This document shows positions 50,545 to 59,365 of a stretch of DNA of 64,000 nt, one piece after another (within the stretch, counting starts at the first letter, position 1; each line of letters starts with the position of its first letter). The notes under the pieces were generated by a model. That model was given only the letters and a program-made list of their open reading frames with translations, did no database searches and was not told the DNA's origin. This stretch comes from Gemmiger sp. An50 (GTDB lineage: Bacteria > Bacillota > Clostridia > Oscillospirales > Ruminococcaceae), in contig NZ_NFID01000006.1 in the NCBI RefSeq assembly GCF_002161595.1, positions 62,001-126,000 on the forward strand, given 5' to 3'. The position numbers and the translations under genes are program-made.

Positions 50545-51540
50545 ATGAAACGAATCGCGCTTATCCTTGCCAAGCTGTTTGCCGTCTGCGCCGCTCTGGG
50601 GCTGTGCGTCGTGCTGTATCTGTTCAGCGTGGGTTACTTTGACCCTCAGCCCGCCATCGGCTACCTGCACTCGCCCAAGGAGCTGCCCTATGTGGATCTG
50701 GACGCACTGGAGGACCGCTTTGAAGAAAACGGAGTCCGGTTTCTTTTGGGGGATGAATCCGCCGGCTACGAGCCCGCTGCCCGGGAGCTGATCGAGCAGG
50801 GCGCGCAGGTACTGATCGTGAGCGAGGACGAGGACATTCTGGACCCGGCGCTTCTGCGCCTTGCCCGCCGCCACAGCGTACCGCTGGTGGTGGTCGGCCG
50901 CAGCCCTCAGCTGCAGGAGATGGAGGATTACGACAAGCTGTGGTATGTGGGCAGCAATCCCGCGCTGGGCGGCGAGCTGCTGGGCGAGGAGATGGCCATG
51001 GGCTTCCGTGACGGCGCCATTGCGGACGCAAACGGCGACCTGCTGCTGCAATACAGCCTTTATCTGAGCGACATCGGTCCCTATCACCAGGCGCTGAGCT
51101 ACTATGCCCTGCAGGAATGCGAGCATTACGGGGTATATTCCAATCTTCTGGAATACCTGGACGAGAACGACGATCCCCTGCCCTTCACCGCCGAGGCTCT
51201 GGCCGGGCAGCAAAAGCCGGAACTGCTTTTGTGCACCACCGCCGGGGATGCCCGGTTCCTGTATGATCTTGCCGGGCAGCTGGGCTGGCTGGAGGGCGAC
51301 GCGCCGGTGCGCATCGCCGCCGTGGCCGAGAATCCCGAGCTGGCCCAGGCGCTGGTGGACGACGGCGTTGCCGTAGCCGCCTCTTACTACGACATTGACC
51401 AGATCACCCAGGTGGCCGGACAACTGGCGCTGAATGCGCTGAACAGTCAGTTCGCGGGCCAGGGCCTGGAGCTGCAGCCCGACGAGACCGGCCGGTTCTT
51501 CATCCCCTTCGGCCTGGTCACCACCATTGAAGACGAATAA
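50545..51540 (+). CDS. Membrane-anchored periplasmic-binding-fold protein
   Basis: A 331-residue protein with an N-terminal signal/anchor helix (ALILAKLFAVCAALGLCVVL) and a type I periplasmic-binding fold as in LacI or ribose-binding proteins: AQVLIVSEDEDILDPALLR, PLVVVGRSP, GSNPALGGELLGEEMAMG and VAASYYDIDQITQVAGQLAL. There is no lipobox cysteine, so it is probably held by its helix on the outer face. It lies between the second AraC gene and rlmD with short gaps (20 and 14 bases). It may sense an extracellular sugar, though no transporter genes accompany it. Confidence 0.75.
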   Translation: MKRIALILAKLFAVCAALGLCVVLYLFSVGYFDPQPAIGYLHSPKELPYVDLDALEDRFEENGVRFLLGDESAGYEPAARELIEQGAQVLIVSEDEDILDPALLRLARRHSVPLVVVGRSPQLQEMEDYDKLWYVGSNPALGGELLGEEMAMGFRDGAIADANGDLLLQYSLYLSDIGPYHQALSYYALQECEHYGVYSNLLEYLDENDDPLPFTAEALAGQQKPELLLCTTAGDARFLYDLAGQLGWLEGDAPVRIAAVAENPELAQALVDDGVAVAASYYDIDQITQVAGQLALNALNSQFAGQGLELQPDETGRFFIPFGLVTTIEDE

Positions 51541-51554
51541 AAAGGAGCGTTTTT

Positions 51555-52916
51555 GTGCCCATTCACAAGAATTCCATCATCCCATTGACCATCGAGAGCC
51601 TTTCCAGCGACGGCAGCGGCGTGGCCCATTACGAGGGCAAGGCAGTGTTTGTGCCCGCCACCGCCCCCGGCGACGTGCTGAATGCCCGCATCGTGAAAGA
51701 TATGGGTCGCTATTCCTTCGCCATCGTGGAGGAAATGCTGCAGCCCTCCCCCGCCCACATTGAGCCGGACTGCCCGGTCTGCAAGCCCTGCGGCGGCTGC
51801 TGCTTCCGCCATCTGAACTACGAAACCGAGGCCCGGGCAAAGCAGAGCTTTGTGGAGGATGCCTTCCGGCGCATCGGCGGGCTGGACACCCCGGTGCTGC
51901 CCATTCTGCCCTCTCCGCTGGAGGAGCGGTACCGCAACAAGGTTCAGTTTCCGGTGGGGCTGGACGCAGACGGCCACGTGATCGCGGGCTTTTACGCAGG
52001 CCGCACCCACCGCATTGTCCCCTGTGCCGACTGCAAATTGCAGCCCGCAGAGCTGAATCAGATTGCCTCCTTTGTATGCGAGTTCATGGAAGCTCACGGC
52101 ACTGCCCCCTATCAGGAGGAGAAGCACACCGGCCTTGTGCGCCACATTTTCCTGCGCAAGGGCTGGCACAGCGGCGAGATTCTAGTCTGCCTGGTGGTCA
52201 ACGGCCGCAAGCTGCCCCATGCTCAGGAGCTGTGCGCGGCACTGACCGAGCAGTTCCCTGCCATCCGCAGCATCGTGCTGAATGTGAACCGCCAGAAAAC
52301 CAACGTGATCACCGGTCTGGAGAACATTTCTCTGTACGGGCCCGGTTACATCGAAGATACCCTGTGCGGCGTGCCGGTACGGCTGGGGCCGCTCTCCTTC
52401 TATCAGGTGAACACTCCCGCCGCCGAGCAGCTGTACGGCGTGGCCCGGCAGTTTGCTCAGCTGGAGCCCGGCGACACCCTGCTGGACCTCTACTGCGGCA
52501 TGGGCACCATCGGGCTCTCCATGGCGGCGGACTGCAAGGAGCTGATCGGCGTGGAGATCATTCCCGAAGCGGTGGAGAGCGCCAAGCTCAACGCGGCCGC
52601 CATGGGTGTGGAGAACGCCCGCTTCTTCTGTGCGGACGCGGGCAAGGCCGCCGCAAAGCTGGCGGACGAGGGCCTGCGGCCGGATGTGGTCTGCCTGGAC
52701 CCGCCCCGCAAGGGCTGTGACGAGGCGACCCTGAACGCGGTAATCGCCATGGGGCCCCGGCGCATTGTAATGGTGAGCTGCAACCCGGCCACCGCCGCCC
52801 GGGACTGCCGGTATCTGGCCGACCGGGGCTACCGCCCGCTGCGGGCGCAGCCCGCGGACCTGTTCCCCCGCACGAAACATTGTGAGTGCGTGATCGAGCT
52901 GGTCAGGGAAAACTGA
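51555..52916 (+). CDS. rlmD: 23S rRNA (uracil-5-)-methyltransferase RlmD/RumA family
   Basis: A 453-residue RumA-type SAM-dependent uracil methyltransferase. The N-terminal TRAM domain is at residues 1-58; cysteines CPVCKPCGGCCF and PCADCKL would hold an iron-sulfur cluster; SAM binding is LLDLYCGMGTIGLSM; the catalytic block is VSCNPATAARDCRYL. The start is GTG at 51555 after AAAAGGAGCG. It could also be the paralogue RlmCD, which methylates two sites; Firmicutes often have this. It ends at a strong terminator. Confidence 0.9.
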   Translation: MPIHKNSIIPLTIESLSSDGSGVAHYEGKAVFVPATAPGDVLNARIVKDMGRYSFAIVEEMLQPSPAHIEPDCPVCKPCGGCCFRHLNYETEARAKQSFVEDAFRRIGGLDTPVLPILPSPLEERYRNKVQFPVGLDADGHVIAGFYAGRTHRIVPCADCKLQPAELNQIASFVCEFMEAHGTAPYQEEKHTGLVRHIFLRKGWHSGEILVCLVVNGRKLPHAQELCAALTEQFPAIRSIVLNVNRQKTNVITGLENISLYGPGYIEDTLCGVPVRLGPLSFYQVNTPAAEQLYGVARQFAQLEPGDTLLDLYCGMGTIGLSMAADCKELIGVEIIPEAVESAKLNAAAMGVENARFFCADAGKAAAKLADEGLRPDVVCLDPPRKGCDEATLNAVIAMGPRRIVMVSCNPATAARDCRYLADRGYRPLRAQPADLFPRTKHCECVIELVREN

Positions 52917-52940
52917 TTTTTCCAACAGTAATACGAAACA

Positions 52941-52978
52941 AAAAGGCACGCAGCCCTTCAACCGGCTGCGTGCCTTTT
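52941..52978. terminator. Bidirectional terminator between rlmD and copA
   Basis: Perfect 15-base arms AAAAGGCACGCAGCC and GGCTGCGTGCCTTTT with an eight-base loop and A/T flanks on both sides. Confidence 0.92.
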
Positions 52979-52995
52979 TCTGTTTGCTCTGCGGC

Positions 52996-53202
52996 TTATT
53001 CGATGCCGGTCACTTCGTAGCCCGCCTCGGTCACGGCGGCGGCCAGGGTCTCGTTGGGCACATCGGCGCTCAGGGTCACCCGGGCGCACTTGCCTTCCAG
53101 GTCCGCCACGGCCTGAACGCCCTCGATGGCGTTTAGGGCTTTCTCCACGTGGGCGGTGCAGTGGTTGCACATCATGCCCTCAATGTGAATCGTCTTTTCC
53201 AT
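52996..53202 (-). CDS. copZ: CopZ-like copper chaperone, internal in-frame start in copA
   Basis: The last 68 codons of the copA frame match a complete CopZ chaperone (MEKTIHIEGMMCNHCTAHVE, ending TEAGYEVTGIE). An ATG at 53202 is preceded by GAAAGGAGTTTTACAC, a strong ribosome binding site with normal spacing. The chaperone could therefore be made alone as well as as the ATPase tail. In related bacteria copZ is usually a separate gene after copA; here the stop codon between them has been lost. Confidence 0.6.
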   Translation of the reverse strand: MEKTIHIEGMMCNHCTAHVEKALNAIEGVQAVADLEGKCARVTLSADVPNETLAAAVTEAGYEVTGIE

Positions 53203-55548
53203 GTGTAAAACTCCTTTCGGCGGCTGTGCCGCGGGAATATGAGGGGTTGCCTCCTCACTGGGCAGGGCGGCGAATTCCGCCCGGCTTGCTTTGAAGAAGT
53301 TGAGCCGCAGCGCGTTGGATACTACGCACACGCTGGAAAGGCTCATGGCGGCGGCCCCGATCATGGGGTTCAGCACCAGACCAAGGCCATAGAACACACC
53401 GGCCGCCACCGGAATGCCGATGCTGTTGTAGAAGAAGGCCCAGAACAGGTTCTCCCGAATGGTGCGGATGGTGGCCCGGGACAGCCGCAGCGCGTTCACC
53501 AGGTCCCACAGGTCGCTCTTCATCAGCACCACATCGGCGCTGTCGATGGCCACGTCGGTGCCCGCACCGATGGCGATGCCCACATCCGCCCGGGCAAGGG
53601 CCGGGGCGTCGTTCACGCCGTCGCCCACCATGGCCACCCGGCGGCCCTGGGCCTGCAGTGCGCGCACTTGGGCTTCCTTGTCCTGGGGCAGCACCTCGGC
53701 CACCACCTGCTCGATGCCCAGGCGGCTCTGGATGGCCGCGGCCGTGCGGGCATTGTCGCCGGTGAGCATGACCACGGTCAGGCCCATGGCCTTCAGTTGG
53801 CGGATGGCCGCCGCACTGGTGGGCTTGATGGGGTCTGCCGCCGCCACAATACCCAGCAACCGTTTGCCGCTGGCAAAGAACAGCGGGGTCTTGCCCTGCC
53901 GGGCCAGCTCCTCGGCCCGCTTTTCCGCATCGCCCATCTCCACGCCGGATTCCTGCATCAGCCGGGCATTGCCCGCCAGACACTCCACGCCGCCCAGGGT
54001 AGCCCGCAGGCCCCGGCCGGGCAGCGCCTCAAACCGTTCCGGGCTGGGCAGCTCGGCACCCTCCGCCGCACTCAGAATCGCCTCGGCCAGCGGGTGCTCA
54101 CTGGGCTTTTCCAGACTGGCGGCAAGGCCCAGCAGCTCGCCCTCGCTCTGGCCCGCCAGCGGGATGAGGTCAGTCAGCACAGGCTTGCCTGCGGTGATGG
54201 TGCCGGTCTTGTCCAGCACCACGGTATCGATCTTGTGGGCGTTTTCCAGCGCCTCGGCATTCTTATAAAGGATATTCAGCCGGGCACCCTTGCCGGTGCC
54301 CACCATGATGGCCACCGGAGTGGCCAGGCCCAGTGCACAAGGGCAGCTGATGACCAGCACCGAAATGGCCCGGGCCAGCGCGAACTCCAGCCCCTGGCCC
54401 AGCAGCATCCAAACCACAAAGGCCAGCAGTGCGATGCCCATGACCACCGGCACGAAGACGCCGCTGACCCGGTCGGCCAGCTTGGCAATGGGGGCCTTGG
54501 TGGCAGCGGCATCCTGTACCAGGGCAATGATCTGGGCAAGGGTGGTATCCTCGCCCACCTTTTGGGCCTGGAAGGTAAAGCTGCCCGCCTTGTTCAGCGA
54601 AGCAGCGATGACCTTGTCGCCGGGGCCTTTTTCCACCGGGATACTCTCGCCGGTGACGGCGGCCTCGTCCACGCTGGACAGGCCCGCAAGCACCACGCCG
54701 TCCACCGGGATGCGCATGCCGGGCTTGATGACCACGGTATCGCCCACAGCCACCTCAGCTGCCGGGATCTCCACCTCCTGTCCCTGCCGCAGCACCAGCG
54801 CGGTCTTGGGGGCAAGGTCCATCAGCGCCCGGATGGAGGCGCTGGTGCGCCCCTTGGCCCGCGCTTCCAGATATTTGCCCAGAGTGATCAGGGTCAGAAT
54901 GGTTCCGGCGGACTCAAAGTACAGATCCATCCGGTAACGGTCCACCAGAGCCAGATCGCCGCTGCCCAGACCCCAGCCGATGCGGTACAGGGCAAACACG
55001 CCGTAGATCACCGCCGCGCCGCTGCCCAGGGCGATCAGGCTGTCCATGTTGGGCGAGCGATGCCAAAGACTTTTCAGACCAACCTGGAAAAACTTGCGGT
55101 TCAGATAGAGAATGGGCAGCACCAGCAGCAGCTGGGTCAGAGCAAAGGGCACCGCACCCGCCTGCCCGTGCATCCAGGCAGGCAGCGGCATTCCCATCAT
55201 GTGGCCCATGGACACGTACATCAGCGGCACCAGGAACACCAGCGAAGCGATGAGCCGGTGCTTCATCCCGGCCAGCTCGGCGGCCACCGGGTCTTCGTCA
55301 TCGGCCTGCTGCCCGGCCGTTTTTGCAGCCGCCGGGGCATTGGCCGGGCTTGCGCCGTAGCCTGCCTGCTCCACCGCCTTGCAGATGCCCGCGGCATCCA
55401 GTGCATTCTCGTCGTATTCCACTTGCATGGAATTGGCCAGCAGGTTCACCTGGGCGCTTTTCACGCCGGGCAGCTTGTTCACCGCCCGTTCCACCGCCGC
55501 CGAGCAGGCCGCACAGCTCATGCCGGTCACGTTGTATTTTTCCTTCAC
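52996..55548 (-). CDS. copA: Copper-exporting P-type ATPase with C-terminal CopZ domain
   Basis: An 850-residue P1B-type ATPase. Order: N-terminal metal-binding domain with GMSCAAC, eight membrane helices with the ion motif VISCPCALGLATP, TGES loop, phosphorylation site LDKTGTI, PSEHPLAEA, and hinge VGDGVNDAPALA. After the last helix and a linker (AALPSEEATPHIPAAQ) a second heavy-metal domain follows with GMMCNHC, identical in layout to a CopZ chaperone. The start GTG at 55548 has GGGGGGAAGACCC. A promoter is at 55587-55616. Export of Cu(I) is the expected role. The fused CopZ part also has its own start site (53202). Confidence 0.93.
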   Translation of the reverse strand: MKEKYNVTGMSCAACSAAVERAVNKLPGVKSAQVNLLANSMQVEYDENALDAAGICKAVEQAGYGASPANAPAAAKTAGQQADDEDPVAAELAGMKHRLIASLVFLVPLMYVSMGHMMGMPLPAWMHGQAGAVPFALTQLLLVLPILYLNRKFFQVGLKSLWHRSPNMDSLIALGSGAAVIYGVFALYRIGWGLGSGDLALVDRYRMDLYFESAGTILTLITLGKYLEARAKGRTSASIRALMDLAPKTALVLRQGQEVEIPAAEVAVGDTVVIKPGMRIPVDGVVLAGLSSVDEAAVTGESIPVEKGPGDKVIAASLNKAGSFTFQAQKVGEDTTLAQIIALVQDAAATKAPIAKLADRVSGVFVPVVMGIALLAFVVWMLLGQGLEFALARAISVLVISCPCALGLATPVAIMVGTGKGARLNILYKNAEALENAHKIDTVVLDKTGTITAGKPVLTDLIPLAGQSEGELLGLAASLEKPSEHPLAEAILSAAEGAELPSPERFEALPGRGLRATLGGVECLAGNARLMQESGVEMGDAEKRAEELARQGKTPLFFASGKRLLGIVAAADPIKPTSAAAIRQLKAMGLTVVMLTGDNARTAAAIQSRLGIEQVVAEVLPQDKEAQVRALQAQGRRVAMVGDGVNDAPALARADVGIAIGAGTDVAIDSADVVLMKSDLWDLVNALRLSRATIRTIRENLFWAFFYNSIGIPVAAGVFYGLGLVLNPMIGAAAMSLSSVCVVSNALRLNFFKASRAEFAALPSEEATPHIPAAQPPKGVLHMEKTIHIEGMMCNHCTAHVEKALNAIEGVQAVADLEGKCARVTLSADVPNETLAAAVTEAGYEVTGIE

Positions 55549-55586
55549 GGGTCTTCCCCCCACTTTCTAGAATTGATTCCGATTCT

Positions 55587-55616
55587 ATTATAGCGCCTTC
55601 CTCGCTTCTTACACAA
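55587..55616 (-). promoter_or_regulatory. Candidate copA promoter
   Basis: On the minus strand TTGTGT (55611-55616) and TATAAT (55587-55592) are 18 bases apart; the -35 box overlaps the end of the regulator gene. Tandem GATTC units follow on the plus strand (GATTCCGATTC). Metal control is possible but no classical CopY or CueR box is clear. Confidence 0.5.
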
Positions 55617-56760
55617 TGGAGGTGCAGTTTGAATCAGGTTCTGTTTTTTCAACTCCGGTTCCAGCTGCGCAGGAACTTTCCTCCGCGCGGGCAGCATGCA
55701 CCGCCTGTTCCAGCCGCTCCACCTCCCGACGCCAGGCCGGGCTTTCGGTGAGCTGGGGCGGCAGATTCGCTTCGCTGAGCATCTGTAAAGCGTTCTGCAT
55801 CAAAAAGGCTCTGCTCACTTCGCCGCCGCAGGACGGACAGCTGCCGCCGCAGTCACCCTCCGGGGCTCGAATTGTATCTGCTACAAACCGCTCAGTCTCT
55901 CGCTGAGCCTCCGACCACCGGCCAAGGCCCGCGTACAGCTCCACCCGGCGCAGCGAGGCCACCCGCCCGATCCCCTGCCCACCTTCCGGGTTCGGGAACT
56001 GCTCGATCAGCCGGTCGATCCGGTCCAACAGATCCAGCTGCTTTTGCCTGTCGCCCCGCTGTTTGGCAATATTCGCAAGCCCCAGCAGGCTGAGCTGAGC
56101 GTTGTGCAGATGAACAGACAGATTCGCCGTTTCCAGCTGTTCGGCCTCGTCCAGCTTGCCCTGCCGCAGCAGGATGGACGCCCGCATATTCTGGGCGTCC
56201 TGATTGCAGCCGGGCAGCCGGTCCAGCGTGGCCATGGCATCGTCCAGCCGGTCCTCCAGCACATACAGCCCCGCCAGCGACAAAAGCGCCGCCCGCTGGC
56301 TTTCTTCATCGGTGAGCGCACAGGCCCGCTCCATCAGCTGGATGGCCCGGCGTAGCTGCCTGCTGGCCTGCTCCTCCTGGCCGCTCACCGCCAGATATTT
56401 GGCATACAGCCCGCCGCAGCGAAACGCCAGATATAGATCGCCGGGATATTCCCGCAGCCGCCCCTCGCAGAAATCCCAGGCCTTCTGCCACTGGCCCGCC
56501 TGGAACATGCACTCGGCGGTCTCGCCCAGTGTGTCCACCTCCTGCTCGGTGAGCTGAGGCTTGAAGTCCAGCAGCTCGTCCGGGGTGCAGTCCAGCGCGC
56601 GGGCCAGCGGGCAGAGCAAAGCCACATCGGGCAAGGCGCTGGCGGTCTCCCACTTGCTCACCGCCGCGCTGCTCACTCCCACCAGCTGTGCCAGCTGCTC
56701 CTGGGTCATGCCTTTGGCGCGGCGTTTTGCCTGGATCACCTTTCCCATGTTCTGTTCCAT
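55609..56760 (-). CDS. Xre-type regulator with tetratricopeptide-like repeats
   Basis: A 383-residue protein. Residues 5-65 form an Xre HTH (IQAKRRAKGMTQEQLAQLVG, SSAAVSKWETASALPDVALL). The rest is a series of helix pairs like TPR units (AECMFQAGQWQKAWDFCEGR, ASILLRQGKLDEAEQLETAN). A CxxC pair is in GGSCPSCGGEVSRA near residue 315, which may bind a metal. The layout is like Rap/PlcR-type or stress regulators that sense a peptide or metal. It ends 60 bases before copA and may control it; the CxxC pair is the only direct hint. Confidence 0.82.
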   Translation of the reverse strand: MEQNMGKVIQAKRRAKGMTQEQLAQLVGVSSAAVSKWETASALPDVALLCPLARALDCTPDELLDFKPQLTEQEVDTLGETAECMFQAGQWQKAWDFCEGRLREYPGDLYLAFRCGGLYAKYLAVSGQEEQASRQLRRAIQLMERACALTDEESQRAALLSLAGLYVLEDRLDDAMATLDRLPGCNQDAQNMRASILLRQGKLDEAEQLETANLSVHLHNAQLSLLGLANIAKQRGDRQKQLDLLDRIDRLIEQFPNPEGGQGIGRVASLRRVELYAGLGRWSEAQRETERFVADTIRAPEGDCGGSCPSCGGEVSRAFLMQNALQMLSEANLPPQLTESPAWRREVERLEQAVHAARAEESSCAAGTGVEKTEPDSNCTSIV

Positions 56761-56913
56761 CGTCTCTTCCCCTTTCCCGGCACCCGGCCGGCGGTATTCT
56801 CTTGTTCTGATTTTATGCTACCATGGTTTTGGCTCCGGCACAATGGAGCCGTTTTACGAACAGCAGTTGAAAAACAGGAGTGCTATTCCAGATTCTCGCA
56901 AAAATGCGTGCAG

Positions 56914-56945
56914 AAAAGGCACAGGGCAAATCCCCTGTGCCTTTT
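56914..56945 (-). terminator. Terminator of prfB
   Basis: Perfect 13-base arms AAAAGGCACAGGG and CCCTGTGCCTTTT with a six-base loop; on the minus strand it is followed by TTTTCTG. It lies 33 bases after the prfB stop. Confidence 0.88.
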
Positions 56946-56978
56946 GACTGTTTGATATAACCGCTGTGTGCGGAACAA

Positions 56979-58100
56979 TTATACGTCCTGCAGCTCGTTC
57001 CGGCTGGCAGCCTTCAGATAGGCATTGATGAAGCCGTCCAGATCGCCGTCCATCACAGCCTGCACGTTGCCGCTCTCGTAACCGGTGCGGTGGTCCTTGA
57101 CCATGGTGTAGGGCATGAACACGTAGCTGCGGATCTGATGGCCCCAGGCGATCTCCTTCTGAACGCCCTTGATGTCGCTGATCTTATCCAGGTGCTCCTG
57201 CTCCTTGATCTGATACAGCTTGGAAGCCAGCATCTTCATGGCAGTATCGCGGTTCTGGAACTGGCTGCGTTCGGTCTGGCAGCTCACCACGATGCCGGTG
57301 GGCTTATGAATCAGACGAACCGCAGAAGAGGTCTTGTTGATGTGCTGGCCGCCGGCGCCGGAGGAACGGAACACCTGCATCTCAATGTCCTCGGGGCGGA
57401 TGTCCACCTGGATGCTGTCGTCCATCTCAGGCATTACCTCCAGGGAGGCAAAGCTGGTCTGACGGCGGCTCTGGCTGTCGAAGGGGGACACGCGCACCAG
57501 GCGGTGCACGCCGTTCTCACTCTTCAGCATACCGTAGGCGTTGGCGCCCTCCACCAGGATGGAGGCGCTCTTCAGGCCGGCCTCGTCGCCGTCCTGGTAG
57601 TCCAGGGTGGAAACCTTGTAGCCGTGGGCCACGCCCCAGCGGTTGTACATACGGAACAGCATGTCGGCCCAGTCCTGCGCCTCGGTGCCGCCGGTGCCTG
57701 CATGGAAGGTGAGGATGGCGTTGTTCTTGTCGTACTCGCCGCTGAGCAGGGTGATCATCTGCAGCTCGTCCACTGCATGGGCCACCGCCTCCACGGCGCT
57801 CTCGGCCTCGGGAATCAGGTCCGGATCGTTTTCTTCCTCGCACAGCAGCAGCATGGTCTCGGCATCGTCGTACAGGCTCTTCAGCTTGGTGTAGCGCTCC
57901 AGCTTGCCCTTCAGAGAGCTCATCTCGGCAAATACCTTCTGGCTGGCCTCGGTGTCATCGTAAAAGCCGGGCATGGTCATTTTATGCTCCAGCTCGGCCA
58001 CCCGCTTCTCGCTGGCGGCAATGGCCAGGGCGTCGCCCAGCTCGTCCACCGCGCTCTTGTGGCCGCCCATCTGCATTTTCAGTTCGTCGATCGTGATCAT
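56979..58100 (-). CDS. prfB: Peptide chain release factor 2, no frameshift
   Basis: A 373-residue release factor for UGA and UAA stop codons. The tripeptide anticodon SPF is in VRVSPFDSQSRRQTSFAS and the catalytic GGQ in RSSGAGGQHINKTSSAVRLI. The full gene is one open frame starting MITIDELKMQMGGHKSAVDE. The programmed +1 frameshift with in-frame UGA near codon 25, found in most bacterial prfB genes, is absent: the frame reads ELGDALAIAASEKR through that region. It has its own promoter (58156-58184) and terminator. Confidence 0.95.
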   Translation of the reverse strand: MITIDELKMQMGGHKSAVDELGDALAIAASEKRVAELEHKMTMPGFYDDTEASQKVFAEMSSLKGKLERYTKLKSLYDDAETMLLLCEEENDPDLIPEAESAVEAVAHAVDELQMITLLSGEYDKNNAILTFHAGTGGTEAQDWADMLFRMYNRWGVAHGYKVSTLDYQDGDEAGLKSASILVEGANAYGMLKSENGVHRLVRVSPFDSQSRRQTSFASLEVMPEMDDSIQVDIRPEDIEMQVFRSSGAGGQHINKTSSAVRLIHKPTGIVVSCQTERSQFQNRDTAMKMLASKLYQIKEQEHLDKISDIKGVQKEIAWGHQIRSYVFMPYTMVKDHRTGYESGNVQAVMDGDLDGFINAYLKAASRNELQDV

Positions 58101-58155
58101 ATGGGAAAACCTTTCTGTTATAAAATATACATGAATACAAAATTATACAGCTATC

Positions 58156-58184
58156 AGTATACCGAAAAATCCTGCCAAAAGCAA
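58156..58184 (-). promoter_or_regulatory. Candidate prfB promoter
   Basis: On the minus strand TTGCTT (58179-58184) and TATACT (58156-58161) are 17 bases apart. A second TATAAT lies closer to the gene, near 58145. Confidence 0.55.
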
Positions 58185-58217
58185 GGGGGAAGCCGCTTCG
58201 CCTGCGGGATTTTTGTT

Positions 58218-58246
58218 TTGCATTTTCCAGCGATTTGCGCTAAAAT
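58218..58246 (+). promoter_or_regulatory. Promoter of RING-like protein gene
   Basis: TTGCAT (58218-58223) and TAAAAT (58241-58246) are 17 bases apart, 41 bases before the ATG at 58288. Confidence 0.65.
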
Positions 58247-58287
58247 GTGTTTACATGTATTTTTCCCCATCTGGGAGGTTTATTGAT

Positions 58288-59349
58288 ATGTCTAACTACA
58301 TCGGCTGCAAGTGCCCTGTGTGCCAGCAGCCCTTCACGGAAACCGACGATATTGTGGTCTGCCCTGAGTGCGGCGCCCCTTACCATCGGGCCTGCTACCA
58401 GAAACAGGGCGGCTGTGTGTACGCTGCCAAGCACGGCACCGGCTTTGAGTGGAAGCCTGACCCCGCTGCCAGCCAGGCGGCAGAGGCGGGCCGGGCGGAT
58501 TCCGCCCGCTATTCCGACCCGCAGCTGTCCTGCCCGGTATGCGGCGCGCCCAACCCGGCCACCGGCCTGTTCTGCGAGAACTGCGGCGCACCCCTGCGCG
58601 GCATGCCGGACCGGCGCGGCCAGGCCACGGGCCAGACTCCCCCGCCCTATGGCGGCTTCGGCGGCGGGCAGGTTCCGCCCCAGTACGGCCCGGGCTCCGG
58701 CCAGCAGGACCCCTTCGCTGCCAATGAGCCGAACTACTCCAATCCTTTTGGTGCATTTCAGGCAAACTTCATCCCCGGCGGCCTGCGTGTGGACCCGGAA
58801 GAGGAGCTGGAGGGCGTAAAGGCCCGCCATTGGGCAGCCTATCTGGGCAAAAATGCCGCCTACTATCTGGCCAATTTCAAGGCCATGCAGGCAACCGGAC
58901 GCAAGATCTCGGCCTCGTTTGCCGCCTTCTTCTTTGGCCCCTTTTACTTCTTCTACCGCAAGATGTGGACCGAAGGCCTGTTGCTGCTGGCCATCAATGC
59001 AGTGCTGCGCATCCCCGTGGTGCTTCAGCTCATGGTCTACTCGGGCCATCCCATGGCGGCGGCCATTCCTGAGCAGCCGCTGAACATTCTGCTGGCGGTG
59101 TCCAGCACATTGAACATCCTGCTCATGTTCCTGCAGGGCATGTTCGCACTCTGGCTTTACCGCAGGCGTGGTGCGGCAAACATCCGCCGGATTCTGGAAA
59201 ATTCCCAGGACGCTGACCCCACTGCCGCTCTGACCAAGGCGGGCGGCGTGAGTGTGGCGGGCGCTGTGATCAGCGTGGCGGTCTGCATGGCGCTCATCTA
59301 CGCCATCTCCATGTTTGCGCTGTGGCCGGTCTTGATCACTATGATGTAA
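58288..59349 (+). CDS. RING-finger-like zinc protein with DUF2628 membrane domain
   Basis: A 353-residue protein. Residues 5-40 form a prokaryotic RING-like module (CKCPVCQQPFTETDDIVVC, CGAPYHRACYQKQGGCV) with Cys/His ligands of the family. Residues about 82-105 are a zinc ribbon (CPVCGAPNPATGLFCENCGA). A Gly/Pro/Gln-rich linker follows (GGFGGGQVPPQYGPGSGQQ). The C-terminal 150 residues hold a DUF2628-type membrane domain (ASFAAFFFGPFYFFYRKMW) with three or four helices. The gene has its own promoter and terminator. RING-like domains are rare in bacteria; whether it has ubiquitin-ligase-like activity is not known and is unlikely without partners. Confidence 0.85.
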   Translation: MSNYIGCKCPVCQQPFTETDDIVVCPECGAPYHRACYQKQGGCVYAAKHGTGFEWKPDPAASQAAEAGRADSARYSDPQLSCPVCGAPNPATGLFCENCGAPLRGMPDRRGQATGQTPPPYGGFGGGQVPPQYGPGSGQQDPFAANEPNYSNPFGAFQANFIPGGLRVDPEEELEGVKARHWAAYLGKNAAYYLANFKAMQATGRKISASFAAFFFGPFYFFYRKMWTEGLLLLAINAVLRIPVVLQLMVYSGHPMAAAIPEQPLNILLAVSSTLNILLMFLQGMFALWLYRRRGAANIRRILENSQDADPTAALTKAGGVSVAGAVISVAVCMALIYAISMFALWPVLITMM

Positions 59350-59365
59350 CCCCATTCCTACAAAC

